A DNA stretch of 64,000 nucleotides from Psychroserpens jangbogonensis (GCF_000797465.1 NZ_JSWG01000001.1:248001-312000), one strand, 5' to 3'; shown: positions 44,658 through 54,240, numbered from the stretch's first letter. Translations and numbers: made by a program. The notes: generated by a model from the sequence alone, not told the origin.

Positions 44658-45779
44658 TTAGGCCTCTATTTTGAAGTTTTTTATATTTATAGATTCGTTA
44701 AAATTTATATTAAAAAAGTGTTCGTTATTTTTGATTTTTCTATCGGTCCAGTTCCACCATTTCACCTCTTTGAAAAACGTTATCACATTTTCTGTAAATC
44801 TATATTTTAAAAATCGAGCAGGAGCTCCACCAACAATTTCATAATCGCCAACATTCTTTGTTACAATACTACCAGCAGCAATACAAGCACCATTTCCGAT
44901 ACTAACACCTGACATTATTTTTACATCATCTCCAATCCAAACATCATTTTTTATAAGTATTGGCCCTTTAGTTCTTGATGCTGTTGGATTAGACTGATTT
45001 TCGCCAGGATGATCTGTTTTGAAATATTTGCGATATACATAACCTTGTGTTGACGCAAAATTAACATCATGATTTGTTGTATATAGTTTCACATTATTTC
45101 CTAGTGAACAATAAGAGCCAATTTCAACAAAAGTATCTTTTCCTATGATTTGAAATTTACTATTATAAAAGGAATCTTTACCTACTTTAAACCTTACATC
45201 AGAATATAATCTTTGAGAAATTCTAGTGTCATCTTTAACGACAGAATTTAGTCCTTTTCTAATTTGATATCCATAATATTTATGATCCCAATTGGGTATG
45301 TTTTTTGGATGATCAGCATCACCTCCTAAAAAGGCATGAAATTTTCGAGGATGCTTTAATTGCTTAGCTAGCTCAAAATCAAAAAACCAAACAACCTCAT
45401 AAAAATTTATAACTTTCTTGTTTTTAACTAAATTATCATTAAAAATAATAATTCCTTTTGGGATTTTTAAGTTTTTAATTGACCTTAAAAGCTTATCAAT
45501 ATTAGAACCCATGTTTCCACATACAATAATAAAATCAAAATTATTTAATAGATTAATCGTGATTTTCTCGGAGGCAATTTCAATGAAAGAAATATCATAA
45601 TCTTCCTCAATAAAACGTACAGCATTTTCTAAATCTTTCAAATTCTTCACAGAGTCATGATCTTTAGTATCATGAAAAATTACTATGTTTTTTAGTGGCA
45701 TATCAACTAATTTAAAATTAGGAACAGCCATTCTCGAATCAAATATGTCTTTTAAAATATGTTTTTTTTTAGTTGACAT
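44658..45779 (-). CDS. Hexapeptide-repeat acyltransferase with unknown N-terminal domain
   Basis: A 373-residue protein. The C-terminal part (about 190-350) is a left-handed beta-helix acetyltransferase of the CatB/XAT type: repeats from IIGKDTFVEIGSYCSLGNNV to IGNGACIAAGSIVTKNVGDYEIVGGAPARFL, with TNHD as catalytic His motif and a WWNW segment after it. Residues 1-170 have a Rossmann-like pattern (KNIVIFHDTKDHDS, FDFIIVCGNMG) that I do not recognise. It probably O- or N-acetylates a sugar. It overlaps the Wzt gene by 11 nt. Confidence 0.8.
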   Translation of the reverse strand: MSTKKKHILKDIFDSRMAVPNFKLVDMPLKNIVIFHDTKDHDSVKNLKDLENAVRFIEEDYDISFIEIASEKITINLLNNFDFIIVCGNMGSNIDKLLRSIKNLKIPKGIIIFNDNLVKNKKVINFYEVVWFFDFELAKQLKHPRKFHAFLGGDADHPKNIPNWDHKYYGYQIRKGLNSVVKDDTRISQRLYSDVRFKVGKDSFYNSKFQIIGKDTFVEIGSYCSLGNNVKLYTTNHDVNFASTQGYVYRKYFKTDHPGENQSNPTASRTKGPILIKNDVWIGDDVKIMSGVSIGNGACIAAGSIVTKNVGDYEIVGGAPARFLKYRFTENVITFFKEVKWWNWTDRKIKNNEHFFNINFNESINIKNFKIEA

Positions 45780-47055
45780 CCCAATCTGCTATTGTATATA
45801 TTAGACTATTAGTCGATTTTTCCTTTGTAATTGTATGAAATTGTTGATTTGGTTTTGAAGGGTGAACTTCAAATTCAATAAACTTAATTTTTGCTTCTAA
45901 CATTTCTATTCCATCAGCCATACCAATTGACACTGTATAAACGCCGTTCAATAAATACAAATTATTTGTAGTTAAGCTAATTTCGAAATCTCTATTTTGA
46001 TTCTTAGGCAGTGGTTCTTCTATATAATCATTACTTCTCCATGTGACTATATTGACATTATTTAAATCACTAATCCTCAAGCTAAATACGGGGTTTCGAA
46101 TTGTCTTACATACATTTATAAGTGTTTTGAATTTAATTTTTTCACCAGATACAAAGCTCGGTGTTAACTCGTTTTGGTTATTTAACATCTCAAAACGGGA
46201 AAAACTTGAAGTTTCGTTATCAATATTATCGAAATCTTTATAACCTAAAGAAAGGCTATTTTTACTTAAATAATTATTAATCCCTTTTGAAACATCTCCA
46301 TTGAATGTTAATTCGCCATGTTCTAAAATAACGACACGAGTACATAGATCTTGAACAGCTGCCATATTATGACTTACAAACAAAACGGTACGTCCATCTC
46401 CTTTACTAATATCTTGCATCTTGCCTATCGCTTTTTTCTGAAACTCTGCATCTCCTACTGCTAAAACTTCATCTATAACTAAAATGTCTGGTTCTAAAAA
46501 TGCTGCTACGGCAAAAGCTAATCGAACTCGCATACCACTACTATATCTCTTCACTGGTGTATCTACATACATTTGGCATCCAGAAAAATCTATAATTTCT
46601 TGTTCTTTAGTTTTGATTTCTGATTTTGTCATGCCCAAAATAGCACCATTAAGATATATGTTTTCTCGCCCTGTGAGTTCTGGGTGAAATCCAGTACCTA
46701 CTTCCAATAAGCTTGCTATTCTTCCTTTTGTTTTTATTTCGCCTGTAGTTGGGCTTGTAACTCGCGATAGAATTTTTAATAAAGTAGATTTTCCTGCCCC
46801 GTTTTTACCAATTATACCGAGAACTTCACCCCGTTGAACTTCAAAATCAATATCATTTAAAGCCCATACATAATCACTTTTTACTGTTGCACTTCTATCA
46901 TTAATAGCTCCTACTTTTAAAAACGGATCTTCTTTTCCACGAATTCGATGCCACCATCGATTTAAATCATGACTTATTGTGCCTGTACCGACAACACCTA
47001 AACGATATTGCTTACTTATATTTTCGGCTTTAAGAATAATATCAGATATAATCAT
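45769..47055 (-). CDS. wzt: Polysaccharide ABC exporter ATPase with C-terminal domain (Wzt type)
   Basis: A 428-residue protein. The nucleotide-binding domain (1 to about 250) has Walker A GKNGAGKST (83-91), signature KRYSSGMRVRLAFAVAAFL, Walker B DILVIDEVLAVGDAEFQKK and FVSHNMAAV. The remaining about 160 residues form the Ig-like carbohydrate-binding domain of Wzt, which in E. coli O8/O9a recognises the modified non-reducing end of the finished chain. It overlaps the permease gene by 4 nt and the acetyltransferase gene by 11 nt. Confidence 0.92.
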   Translation of the reverse strand: MIISDIILKAENISKQYRLGVVGTGTISHDLNRWWHRIRGKEDPFLKVGAINDRSATVKSDYVWALNDIDFEVQRGEVLGIIGKNGAGKSTLLKILSRVTSPTTGEIKTKGRIASLLEVGTGFHPELTGRENIYLNGAILGMTKSEIKTKEQEIIDFSGCQMYVDTPVKRYSSGMRVRLAFAVAAFLEPDILVIDEVLAVGDAEFQKKAIGKMQDISKGDGRTVLFVSHNMAAVQDLCTRVVILEHGELTFNGDVSKGINNYLSKNSLSLGYKDFDNIDNETSSFSRFEMLNNQNELTPSFVSGEKIKFKTLINVCKTIRNPVFSLRISDLNNVNIVTWRSNDYIEEPLPKNQNRDFEISLTTNNLYLLNGVYTVSIGMADGIEMLEAKIKFIEFEVHPSKPNQQFHTITKEKSTNSLIYTIADWDVN

Positions 47056-47918
47056 ACAGTGTCAATAAAAGATTTTTCGGTTCTATTAAATATAACCAAA
47101 CCGATTAAAAATAAAACGATACTTAAAACAAAAGTATAAATAAAACCAAACCAGGTAAAGGTTCCTGTATTTAATAACATAAAACGAAAGCCTTCTATAA
47201 TCTGGGTAAGTGGATTATACTCTACCAAGATTGCAACCTTCTCAGGGAATTTAGCCTTAGCTTCGGAAACTGGATAAGGTACAGCAGAAACATACATTAG
47301 TAATTGCACCGCAAAACCCACCAATATGGTTAAGTCTCTATATTTTGTGGTCATCGATGATATAATCATTCCTAGTCCTAGACCAAGAAGTGCCATCATG
47401 ATAACATATACAGGGAATAAAAACAATTTTGGATTAAAGCTAATATCCATTCCTTGATACCAGAAATAACATAAAAAAACTAAAAAGATAATTAGTTGAA
47501 TTACAAATTTCAATAGATTAGAAATCGTAATTGATAATGGCATAATCACTCTTGGAAAATACACTTTACCAAAAATAGCCTTATTACTTGTAAAAGTACT
47601 TGATGTTTTGTTTAGGCATTCCCTAAAATAATTCCATGCAGTTATACCTGCAAGATTAAATAAAAAGGGGTCAATTCCTCCTGTTTGTATATTTCCTAAA
47701 TTATTAAATACAAGTGTGAATATTATAGATGTAAATAAAGGCTGAATAAGATACCATAGCGGACCTAAAATTGTTTGTTTATAAACTGTAACAATGTCCC
47801 GTTTTACAAACAATAGCAACAAATCCCTATAACGCCATATTTCTTTAAAATTAAAATCTATTAATTTACGTTTAGAAGAAATAGTATATAACCAAGAATC
47901 GTTAGTTGTGGTTTTCAA
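47052..47918 (-). CDS. wzm: Polysaccharide ABC exporter permease (Wzm type)
   Basis: A 288-residue ABC-2 permease with six membrane segments. The N-terminal amphipathic stretch FKEIWRYRDLLLLFVKRDIVTVYKQTILGPLWYLIQP and the last periplasmic EYNPLTQIIEGFRFMLL segment are typical of Wzm/TagG-type polysaccharide exporters. It forms the exporter with the adjacent ATPase (ATGA overlap). It is preceded by a 122-nt gap without a recognised promoter. Confidence 0.92.
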   Translation of the reverse strand: MKTTTNDSWLYTISSKRKLIDFNFKEIWRYRDLLLLFVKRDIVTVYKQTILGPLWYLIQPLFTSIIFTLVFNNLGNIQTGGIDPFLFNLAGITAWNYFRECLNKTSSTFTSNKAIFGKVYFPRVIMPLSITISNLLKFVIQLIIFLVFLCYFWYQGMDISFNPKLFLFPVYVIMMALLGLGLGMIISSMTTKYRDLTILVGFAVQLLMYVSAVPYPVSEAKAKFPEKVAILVEYNPLTQIIEGFRFMLLNTGTFTWFGFIYTFVLSIVLFLIGLVIFNRTEKSFIDTV

Positions 47919-48040
47919 AAGCTTATTATTTATTTCGGCTAATATAAGGAATTAAGGCTTATAAATTAATGAGATGTAGTTTGATATGAGCTACTTTTGT
48001 TCGGTTAGATTTTCATTAATAAAAACATCTTTTTTATAAT

Positions 48041-49720
48041 CTATTTGTTGTTGGCTGAAAATGTTTCTAAGCGAAAACCATCCTTTAGATGTTTACCCCT
48101 TAAAATTAACTCATCTTTTGGATATGGTGTACAAGGAAATTTATAATTATAACACCTATCACCAGTCTTTGGAATAAAGTATTCAAAGTTAGTTTCTACT
48201 TTTTCAAATTGCATTGGTTGTGAAAAAATAAAATTCCGTGGTATCATAAAAACACTTAGATTATTCTTATATGAGGACAACGTATTTAGCGTACGAGATT
48301 TAATCGAACTTATTGTAAGCGAAAAAGTAAGAGCAATAAAAAAAACACCCAAAATTGTCTTATGTATTTTTTTTTGCATTAAATCCACAACAAAATATAT
48401 AAAATATGCAAATGAAAAAAACAGAAAACCATATGCAAATCTTGGATCGGGAGCTCTAAAAAACCAAAACAAAAAATTAGCAAATAAAACCATACATATT
48501 TTAAAAGATATAAATCGCTTTCTGATACATTGAATAATCCCAATGAATAAAGTACTACATGAAGCGAAAAACAAAAGTTTGATAAGTATAGCTTTTGAAC
48601 GAATCCATATTGGAAACCAATCTGTTAAACCTAAGCTCAAAACTTCTGAATAAGGTTGTTTTGGTATTTTTGCCCAAGCCTCAATTAAATACTCTTCTTT
48701 AAGTACTCTAGTTATTGGTACTTTCCAATCTGGGCTAAAAATATCGAGGCCTGAAAAAGGAAAAATCAGATATCCTGACAAATAGTAATTTCTAATTAAG
48801 AAAGGTAGAAATATAACACTTGCAAAAACACCAATTTTCAATGTATCAGCAACAATACTTTTTTTTCTTATGAAGAGTAAAACTACAAGAAATAGAAAAA
48901 GTGAACTAAGTTTAAATGTAATACAGACTGATACAAGCGCTATAATAAAAAATGATTTATCATAAGTGTCACATTTTTTCATACTGATTTTTTGCAAGGT
49001 AATTATGATCATAATTGCACAAATAATGTCTGGAGAAGCTGAGCTTAACCATTTTAAACAAAAACTTAGCATTAAAAGAACAATTGCTATAACGAATCCT
49101 ACTCGCTTAAATTCTCTGGCTTGGATATATGATTTAAGATTAAAATATTCCCATATTAAAAAAACAGTTAAACAAATCGTATTCAATGGGAATAATACAA
49201 TGTCGTAGCCATTAAATACACCATTCATAGTAAATACTGAGGATAGAGTGAAAAACAATGAATTATAGGCCAGTCTACTGTGCAAATTTCCTAAACCCGA
49301 AACTACTGGATAAGCATCAATCCACTTTATGGATTGAACATGATATAACCCAGAATCGTAATTATAAATACCTCTTGAAGAAATAATCATAAGAAAAATA
49401 ATAATTGATCCAATTATGAGATAATCAAAAATTGATAAATTTTTAATTGGTAAAACGTAATTTTTAATTTGTTTTCTATATTTAAATATGCCGATGACAG
49501 CTATAAATGCATAACTAATTGTTAAGTATTTATTTGCAGGTATTATTATTGAAAGATAAGAAGTCACTACAGACAAAATTAATAAGCCTGTGAAATAAAT
49601 TACTAAAAAAGAAGGTTTTGAATTACTTGATTTATCAAGCTTGGTTAAAGATAAAAATGAAAACCCTATTGCAAAAATTATAGAAAAACATAATATAGAA
49701 TAAAACAAATAAATAATCAT
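48041..49720 (-). CDS. Polytopic membrane protein, probable GT-C-like glycosyltransferase
   Basis: A 559-residue protein with about twelve to thirteen hydrophobic segments. The conserved loop YDSGLYHVQSIKWIDAYPVVSGLGNLHSRLAYNSLFF (about residues 120-156) matches, from memory, the LIC_10190 family of membrane proteins and resembles the acidic first loop of lipid-linked-sugar GT-C enzymes. The C-terminal periplasmic part ends near FPCTPYPKDELILRGKHLKDGF. It is not a Wzx flippase by pattern. Which glycan it modifies is unknown. Confidence 0.7.
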   Translation of the reverse strand: MIIYLFYSILCFSIIFAIGFSFLSLTKLDKSSNSKPSFLVIYFTGLLILSVVTSYLSIIIPANKYLTISYAFIAVIGIFKYRKQIKNYVLPIKNLSIFDYLIIGSIIIFLMIISSRGIYNYDSGLYHVQSIKWIDAYPVVSGLGNLHSRLAYNSLFFTLSSVFTMNGVFNGYDIVLFPLNTICLTVFLIWEYFNLKSYIQAREFKRVGFVIAIVLLMLSFCLKWLSSASPDIICAIMIIITLQKISMKKCDTYDKSFFIIALVSVCITFKLSSLFLFLVVLLFIRKKSIVADTLKIGVFASVIFLPFLIRNYYLSGYLIFPFSGLDIFSPDWKVPITRVLKEEYLIEAWAKIPKQPYSEVLSLGLTDWFPIWIRSKAILIKLLFFASCSTLFIGIIQCIRKRFISFKICMVLFANFLFWFFRAPDPRFAYGFLFFSFAYFIYFVVDLMQKKIHKTILGVFFIALTFSLTISSIKSRTLNTLSSYKNNLSVFMIPRNFIFSQPMQFEKVETNFEYFIPKTGDRCYNYKFPCTPYPKDELILRGKHLKDGFRLETFSANNK

Positions 49721-49841
49721 AGTTTAACTCATTTGGATTTTATGTGAAAATATATAATTTGGACTATAATTTGAATTGAGCAACACTAAAATAGTTAGAA
49801 TTCACTAGTTAAGCTTAAAAACTCATCAGCAATAGCCAGCT

Positions 49842-50591
49842 TTATTCAACTTCTGGTTTTTTACCTACTATTACCGTTGACAATCCTATTTGATTAAAGG
49901 TTAGTTTATCAATGATTTTGAAAATTGGAACAAGCTTATTGTAGAGTTTCATTTGTCCACCAGGAATTGTTTCTTTTTTCATTAGACTTCCTGTAACATA
50001 CCAACCAAAAATACCAATAAAATTAAAATATTGTTTATGAATGATTTTATAAGAACTCTTTAAAAACACCTGACTTAAAAGCGATTTTGTATAGCGCCTG
50101 TAATGGCCTAGTTCTTTATCAAATCCGTTATATAACTTTTGATAAGATGGCACTAAAATAGTTAGCTGTCCGCCTGGTTTTAGTAATTTTTTACAATTTC
50201 TTAAAGCCAGTTCATCATCAAAAATATGTTCAACAACATTAAGTGCAAAAACCGTATCGTATTGACCTAAATGTGTTTCGAATTTTTGATCAAACTCAAC
50301 ATCGGTTAAGTCCATAATCTCGGCACCTAAAAAATAAGGGTTTTGTTCAAATGTAGATTCTAATTTTTCACAGTAGCCTTTTCTAATATCGGTAAGCATA
50401 ATTTCAAATTGGTCTTGCATAAAAAATGTAGAAATGTTACCAATTCCACTACCAATTTCAAGAACGCGACCTTTACAAAACGGCTTAATGGTTTGGTACA
50501 TCCAACGATTAAACTTATCAGCTTTAGCAATAACTTCTAGGGTAGTTTCTCCTGCTTCGTCTTGTTCTTCAAATTTTATTTCTGTGGCCAC
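49842..50591 (-). CDS. Class I SAM-dependent methyltransferase
   Basis: A 249-residue Methyltransf_23-type enzyme: WMYQTIKPFCKGRVLEIGSGIGNISTFFM is motif I, IMLTDIRKGYCEKL motif II, and YDTVFALNVVEHIFDDELALRNCKKLLKPGGQLTILVPSY motifs III-V. Pairing with the following GT2 gene (18 nt apart) is frequent in Bacteroidota polysaccharide clusters. The methyl acceptor may be a lipid-linked sugar, but nothing in the sequence fixes it. Confidence 0.85.
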   Translation of the reverse strand: MATEIKFEEQDEAGETTLEVIAKADKFNRWMYQTIKPFCKGRVLEIGSGIGNISTFFMQDQFEIMLTDIRKGYCEKLESTFEQNPYFLGAEIMDLTDVEFDQKFETHLGQYDTVFALNVVEHIFDDELALRNCKKLLKPGGQLTILVPSYQKLYNGFDKELGHYRRYTKSLLSQVFLKSSYKIIHKQYFNFIGIFGWYVTGSLMKKETIPGGQMKLYNKLVPIFKIIDKLTFNQIGLSTVIVGKKPEVE

Positions 50592-50609
50592 ACTATTTAT
50601 TTTAAGATG

Positions 50610-51350
50610 TTAACTAGAAAACACATTATATTTCAGAATACAGTAAATTGCTCTTACACCATCTTTCCATCCTATTTTTTTACCGTCTTTATACGTTCTT
50701 CCATAATATGAAATACCGACTTCATAAATTCTAATATTTTTTATTCTAGAAATTTTAGCTGTCACTTCTGGTTCAAAGCCAAAACGCTGTTCTTTTAGTT
50801 GAATACTTTGAATAATTTCAGTTTTAAAAAGTTTATAGCAGGTTTCCATATCTGAAATATTTATTCCTGTAAACACGTTTGAAAGCATGGTTAAAAACTT
50901 ATTTCCGATTGTGTGAAAAAAGAAGAGTACGCGATGCGGATTTCCTCCTCTAAAACGAGAACCATAAACAACATCTGCTGCGCCTTTTAAAACAGGTTTT
51001 AATAGTAAGTTATACTCATTTGGATCGTATTCTAAATCGGCATCTTGTATAATTAGAAAATCACCTGTTGCCTCTTTTATGCCTGTATGTAAAGCAGCGC
51101 CTTTCCCTTTGTTTTTATCATGTCCAAATAGTTTTATGGGGAAATCTGGATTTGCATTTTTATATTTTAAAATAGCATTTTTAGTATCATCACTAGAGAA
51201 GTCATCAATAATTAGCACCTCCTTTTTAATATCTTCTACTAAACTTACATCCCTGACTAAATCCAATAATAAATGAATTGTATCTTCCTCATTATAAACA
51301 GGAATCACAATGGACAAGGTTTTTTTTATTTTATGCTTTATTATCGGCAT
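50610..51350 (-). CDS. GT2 polyprenyl-phosphate sugar transferase (DPM1-like)
   Basis: A 246-residue GT-A enzyme. [18 protein letters not shown] opens it, [14 protein letters not shown] and [14 protein letters not shown] carry the donor and metal residues, and [28 protein letters not shown] is the closing signature of dolichol-phosphate-mannose-synthase-like enzymes. No C-terminal membrane anchor is present. It may charge polyprenyl phosphate with a sugar used by the GT-C-like membrane protein encoded downstream (inference). Confidence 0.88.
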   Translation of the reverse strand: MPIIKHKIKKTLSIVIPVYNEEDTIHLLLDLVRDVSLVEDIKKEVLIIDDFSSDDTKNAILKYKNANPDFPIKLFGHDKNKGKGAALHTGIKEATGDFLIIQDADLEYDPNEYNLLLKPVLKGAADVVYGSRFRGGNPHRVLFFFHTIGNKFLTMLSNVFTGINISDMETCYKLFKTEIIQSIQLKEQRFGFEPEVTAKISRIKNIRIYEVGISYYGRTYKDGKKIGWKDGVRAIYCILKYNVFSS

Positions 51351-51375
51351 TATTTAGTTTTTCCTATTTCACATA

Positions 51376-52356
51376 TTACTTCATAAAATAATCCCAAGTA
51401 ATTTTCAAACCCTCTCTTACTGTAAATTGTGGTTTATATCCTAATAAGTTTTGCGCCTTAGAAATATTTGCTAAAGAATCTCTTACATCACCTTGTCTTT
51501 TAGGTCCATAAATAGCTTTTAAATCAGAATTTGCAGCTATACGTAAGGATTCCCATAAATAATTAACCGTAATACGTTCTCCACATGCCACATTAAAAAC
51601 TTCATTCTTAGCTTCTTTTGAAGCGAAAAAACCTTTTATGTTTGCTTGTACAGCATTATCCACAAATGTAAAATCACGAGTTTGCTCACCATCTCCATTT
51701 ATGTTAGGAGAAGCAACATCTTTCAATGCTTGCATAAAAAGAGGAATTACAGCAGCGTAAGCTCCATCTGGGCTTTGTTTTGGTCCGAACACGTTAAAAT
51801 ACCTTAAACCAATTACATCTGTATCATATGTTTTACCAAAAACATCAGCATATAACTCATTTACATATTTAGTAACTGCATAAGGTGAAAGTGGTTTCCC
51901 AATATTATCCTCAACTTTTGGAAGTACAAGACTATCACCATACGTCGAACTTGAAGCAGCATATATCATTCGTTTCACTGTAGACGAATCTTTTAAAGCA
52001 ATCATCATATTTAGAAAACCTGAAATGTTCACTGCATTAGTAGTAGCAGGATCATTTATAGAACGTGGAACAGAGCCTAAAGCAGCTTGATGGGTCACGT
52101 AATCAATGCCATTCATAGCATCTTTACAAGTTTGTAAATCTCTAATATCGCCTTCAATCAATTCAAAAGAAGGGTTACTATGAAATTCTAATAAGTTTTC
52201 ACGATGCCCATTTGAAAAATCATCTAGTACACGTACTTTTTTTGCTCCGTATTTTAATAAATACTGAACAATATTAGATCCTATAAAACCTCCTCCTCCT
52301 GTAACAAGGAATGATAACTGACTTAAATCTTCTGAATGGTATTTGTGTTCGTACAT
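51376..52356 (-). CDS. UDP-N-acetylhexosamine 4-epimerase, TviC/WbpP type
   Basis: A 326-residue short-chain dehydrogenase/reductase. NAD binding is by LVTGGGGFIGSNIVQYLL, the catalytic Tyr-Lys pair lies in LSPYAVTKYVNELYADVFG, and the Ser in AASSSTYGDSL. The sequence style (EHKYHSEDLSQLSFLVTGG start, RSINDPATTNAVNISGFLNM) is that of TviC/WbpP 4-epimerases that interconvert UDP-GlcNAc(A) and UDP-GalNAc(A). It overlaps the dehydrogenase gene by one base, and the pair should make UDP-GalNAcA. Confidence 0.88.
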   Translation of the reverse strand: MYEHKYHSEDLSQLSFLVTGGGGFIGSNIVQYLLKYGAKKVRVLDDFSNGHRENLLEFHSNPSFELIEGDIRDLQTCKDAMNGIDYVTHQAALGSVPRSINDPATTNAVNISGFLNMMIALKDSSTVKRMIYAASSSTYGDSLVLPKVEDNIGKPLSPYAVTKYVNELYADVFGKTYDTDVIGLRYFNVFGPKQSPDGAYAAVIPLFMQALKDVASPNINGDGEQTRDFTFVDNAVQANIKGFFASKEAKNEVFNVACGERITVNYLWESLRIAANSDLKAIYGPKRQGDVRDSLANISKAQNLLGYKPQFTVREGLKITWDYFMK

Positions 52357-53648
52357 TATAATCTGGCGTCTACAGAATTTTTTGGAAGTAATGATTTTAC
52401 ATCGAAAATTACTCCTATATCTGATTTCATTGTTTGCAAATCTAATTCTAAAAATTCATTATGCGAAACCGCAAGTACGATCGCATCGTAATTTGAACGT
52501 AATTTTGAAGCATCATCTAACAAATCAATACCATATTCATGCTTTACTTCTTCAGGAGAAGCCCATGGATCAAAAACGTCAACATTAGTATTGTACGAGT
52601 CAAATTCTTCAATAATATCTATCACTCTTGAATTTCTAATATCTGGACAGTTTTCTTTAAAGGTAATACCCAAAACTAAGACATTTGAATCTTTAATTCT
52701 AGCTCCTTTTTTGATCATCATCTTAATAGTTTCCTGAGCAACATAAGATCCCATACTATCGTTCATTTTACGACCAGCAAGAATAATTTCAGGATTGTAA
52801 CCAGACTCGATAGCTTTTTGAGCTAAGTAATATGGATCAACACCAATACAATGACCTCCTACAAGACCTGGACTAAATTTAATGAAATTCCATTTTGTTC
52901 CAGCAGCTTCAAGCACAGCTTTAGTATCAATATCTAACAATCTAAATATTTTAGACAATTCGTTAACAAAAGCAATATTGATATCTCTTTGAGAATTCTC
53001 AATAACCTTAGCTGCTTCAGCAACTTTAATTGATGGAGCACAATGTGTTCCAGCAGTTATAATACTTTTATATAGATCATCAACTGTTTTTGCAATTTCT
53101 GGAGTTGAACCAGAAGTTACTTTAAGAATCTTAGTTACTGTATGTTTTTTATCTCCTGGATTAATACGTTCTGGAGAATAGCCTGCAAAGAAATCATAGT
53201 TAAATTTCAATCCAGAATGTTCTACTAAAATTGGCACACAGATATCTTCGGTTGCACCAGGATATACTGTAGATTCATAAATAACAATATCTCCATGCTT
53301 AAGTACTTTCCCTACACACTCACTTGCTTTAATCAATGGTGTAAATACTGGTCTCTTAAGTTCATCTGTTGGAGTTGGAACAGTAACAATGTATACATTA
53401 GAATCTTCCAAGTGACTCGCATCATTAGTAATGAATAATCCAGTGCTAGAATTTGGATCTGTGGTGAGTACAGAGTTTAAATGATCGTCTTCAACTTCTA
53501 GAGTTTTATCAACACCACTATTAAGTTCATTTATACGTTTCTCATTGATATCAAAACCAATGACCATATATTTTTTAGCAAACTCAACTGCAAGCGGTAA
53601 GCCAACATAGCCAAGTCCAAGAATCGCTATTTTATGTGTATTATTCAT
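52356..53648 (-). CDS. UDP-N-acetylhexosamine 6-dehydrogenase, TviB/WbpA type
   Basis: A 430-residue nucleotide-sugar dehydrogenase that oxidises C6 of UDP-GlcNAc or UDP-GalNAc to the uronic acid with two NAD+. Rossmann motif GLGYVGLPLAVEFAKKY, YESTVYPGATEDICVP, the substrate region AEAAKVIENSQRDINIAFVNEL and the catalytic cysteine in GLVGGHCIGVDPYYLA are present. The C-terminal NAD half has LGITFKENCPDIRNS. It links to the epimerase by a one-base overlap. Confidence 0.92.
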   Translation of the reverse strand: MNNTHKIAILGLGYVGLPLAVEFAKKYMVIGFDINEKRINELNSGVDKTLEVEDDHLNSVLTTDPNSSTGLFITNDASHLEDSNVYIVTVPTPTDELKRPVFTPLIKASECVGKVLKHGDIVIYESTVYPGATEDICVPILVEHSGLKFNYDFFAGYSPERINPGDKKHTVTKILKVTSGSTPEIAKTVDDLYKSIITAGTHCAPSIKVAEAAKVIENSQRDINIAFVNELSKIFRLLDIDTKAVLEAAGTKWNFIKFSPGLVGGHCIGVDPYYLAQKAIESGYNPEIILAGRKMNDSMGSYVAQETIKMMIKKGARIKDSNVLVLGITFKENCPDIRNSRVIDIIEEFDSYNTNVDVFDPWASPEEVKHEYGIDLLDDASKLRSNYDAIVLAVSHNEFLELDLQTMKSDIGVIFDVKSLLPKNSVDARL

Positions 53649-53650
53649 CT

Positions 53651-54238
53651 TTAATTTACTATCGATTTTAAAATAAAACTCAAATCTAAAGAAAAACTAT
53701 AATTCTCAAGGTATTTTTTGTTTATTTCGACCTTATCTGGCCAAATAATCGTTCTATTGTAGCTTTTAGGGTCAAGTTGTTGTGATAAAATCGTTTCTTC
53801 ATCTTTATATTTCAAAGTTGCCGGACCTGTTATGCCTGGTTTCACTTTTAAAATCATTCTATCTTCGTTTTCTAACTCATCTGCAAAACCAGAAATATCT
53901 GGCCTTGGACCAACAAAACCCATATTACCAATAAGAACATTAAAAATTTGCGGAAGCTCATCTAGTTTGTAGCGTCTTAAAAACTTTCCGAAGCGTGTAG
54001 CACTCATATCTAAATGTCCTAAAACATGTTTTTCTTTACGTAATGTTCTTACCTTATAAATATGGAATAATTTACCATGTTGACCAATTCTTCTTTGTAA
54101 AAACAATCCGCTTTGACCAGTATCAATAGTTGCAATAATGATAAAAAAAATAATTGGAATAACTAATACAGGAATTAGTATGATAGAAAACACTAAATCA
54201 AAAGAACGTTTTACTCTGAGTTGAGTTTTTGTTATCAC
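53651..54238 (-). CDS. Short phosphoglycosyl transferase (PglC/WbpL-like sugar transferase)
   Basis: A 195-residue monotopic phosphoglycosyl transferase comprising only the catalytic domain: an N-terminal re-entrant helix (RSFDLVFSIILIPVLVIPIIFFIII), LFLQRRIGQHGKLFHIYKVRTL, the RRYKLDELPQIFNVLIGNMGFVGPRPD motif and KPGITGPATLKYKDEE. It starts lipid-linked synthesis with a sugar-1-phosphate, in many relatives a di-N-acetyl or GlcNAc-type sugar. A second, larger initiating enzyme is encoded at the other end of the locus. Confidence 0.9.
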   Translation of the reverse strand: MITKTQLRVKRSFDLVFSIILIPVLVIPIIFFIIIATIDTGQSGLFLQRRIGQHGKLFHIYKVRTLRKEKHVLGHLDMSATRFGKFLRRYKLDELPQIFNVLIGNMGFVGPRPDISGFADELENEDRMILKVKPGITGPATLKYKDEETILSQQLDPKSYNRTIIWPDKVEINKKYLENYSFSLDLSFILKSIVN

Positions 54239-54240
54239 AA

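Noticed and set aside
47985-48005. Small inverted repeat GTAG...CTAC upstream of the Wzm gene's end of the gap
   Set aside because: Only 4-5 bp arms around a 10-nt loop, no T-run and no relation to a promoter box; likely chance in AT-rich DNA.
48041-49720. The 559-residue membrane protein as the missing Wzx flippase
   Set aside because: It lacks the MATE-like pattern and has a conserved acidic, GLYH-containing periplasmic loop more like GT-C enzymes.
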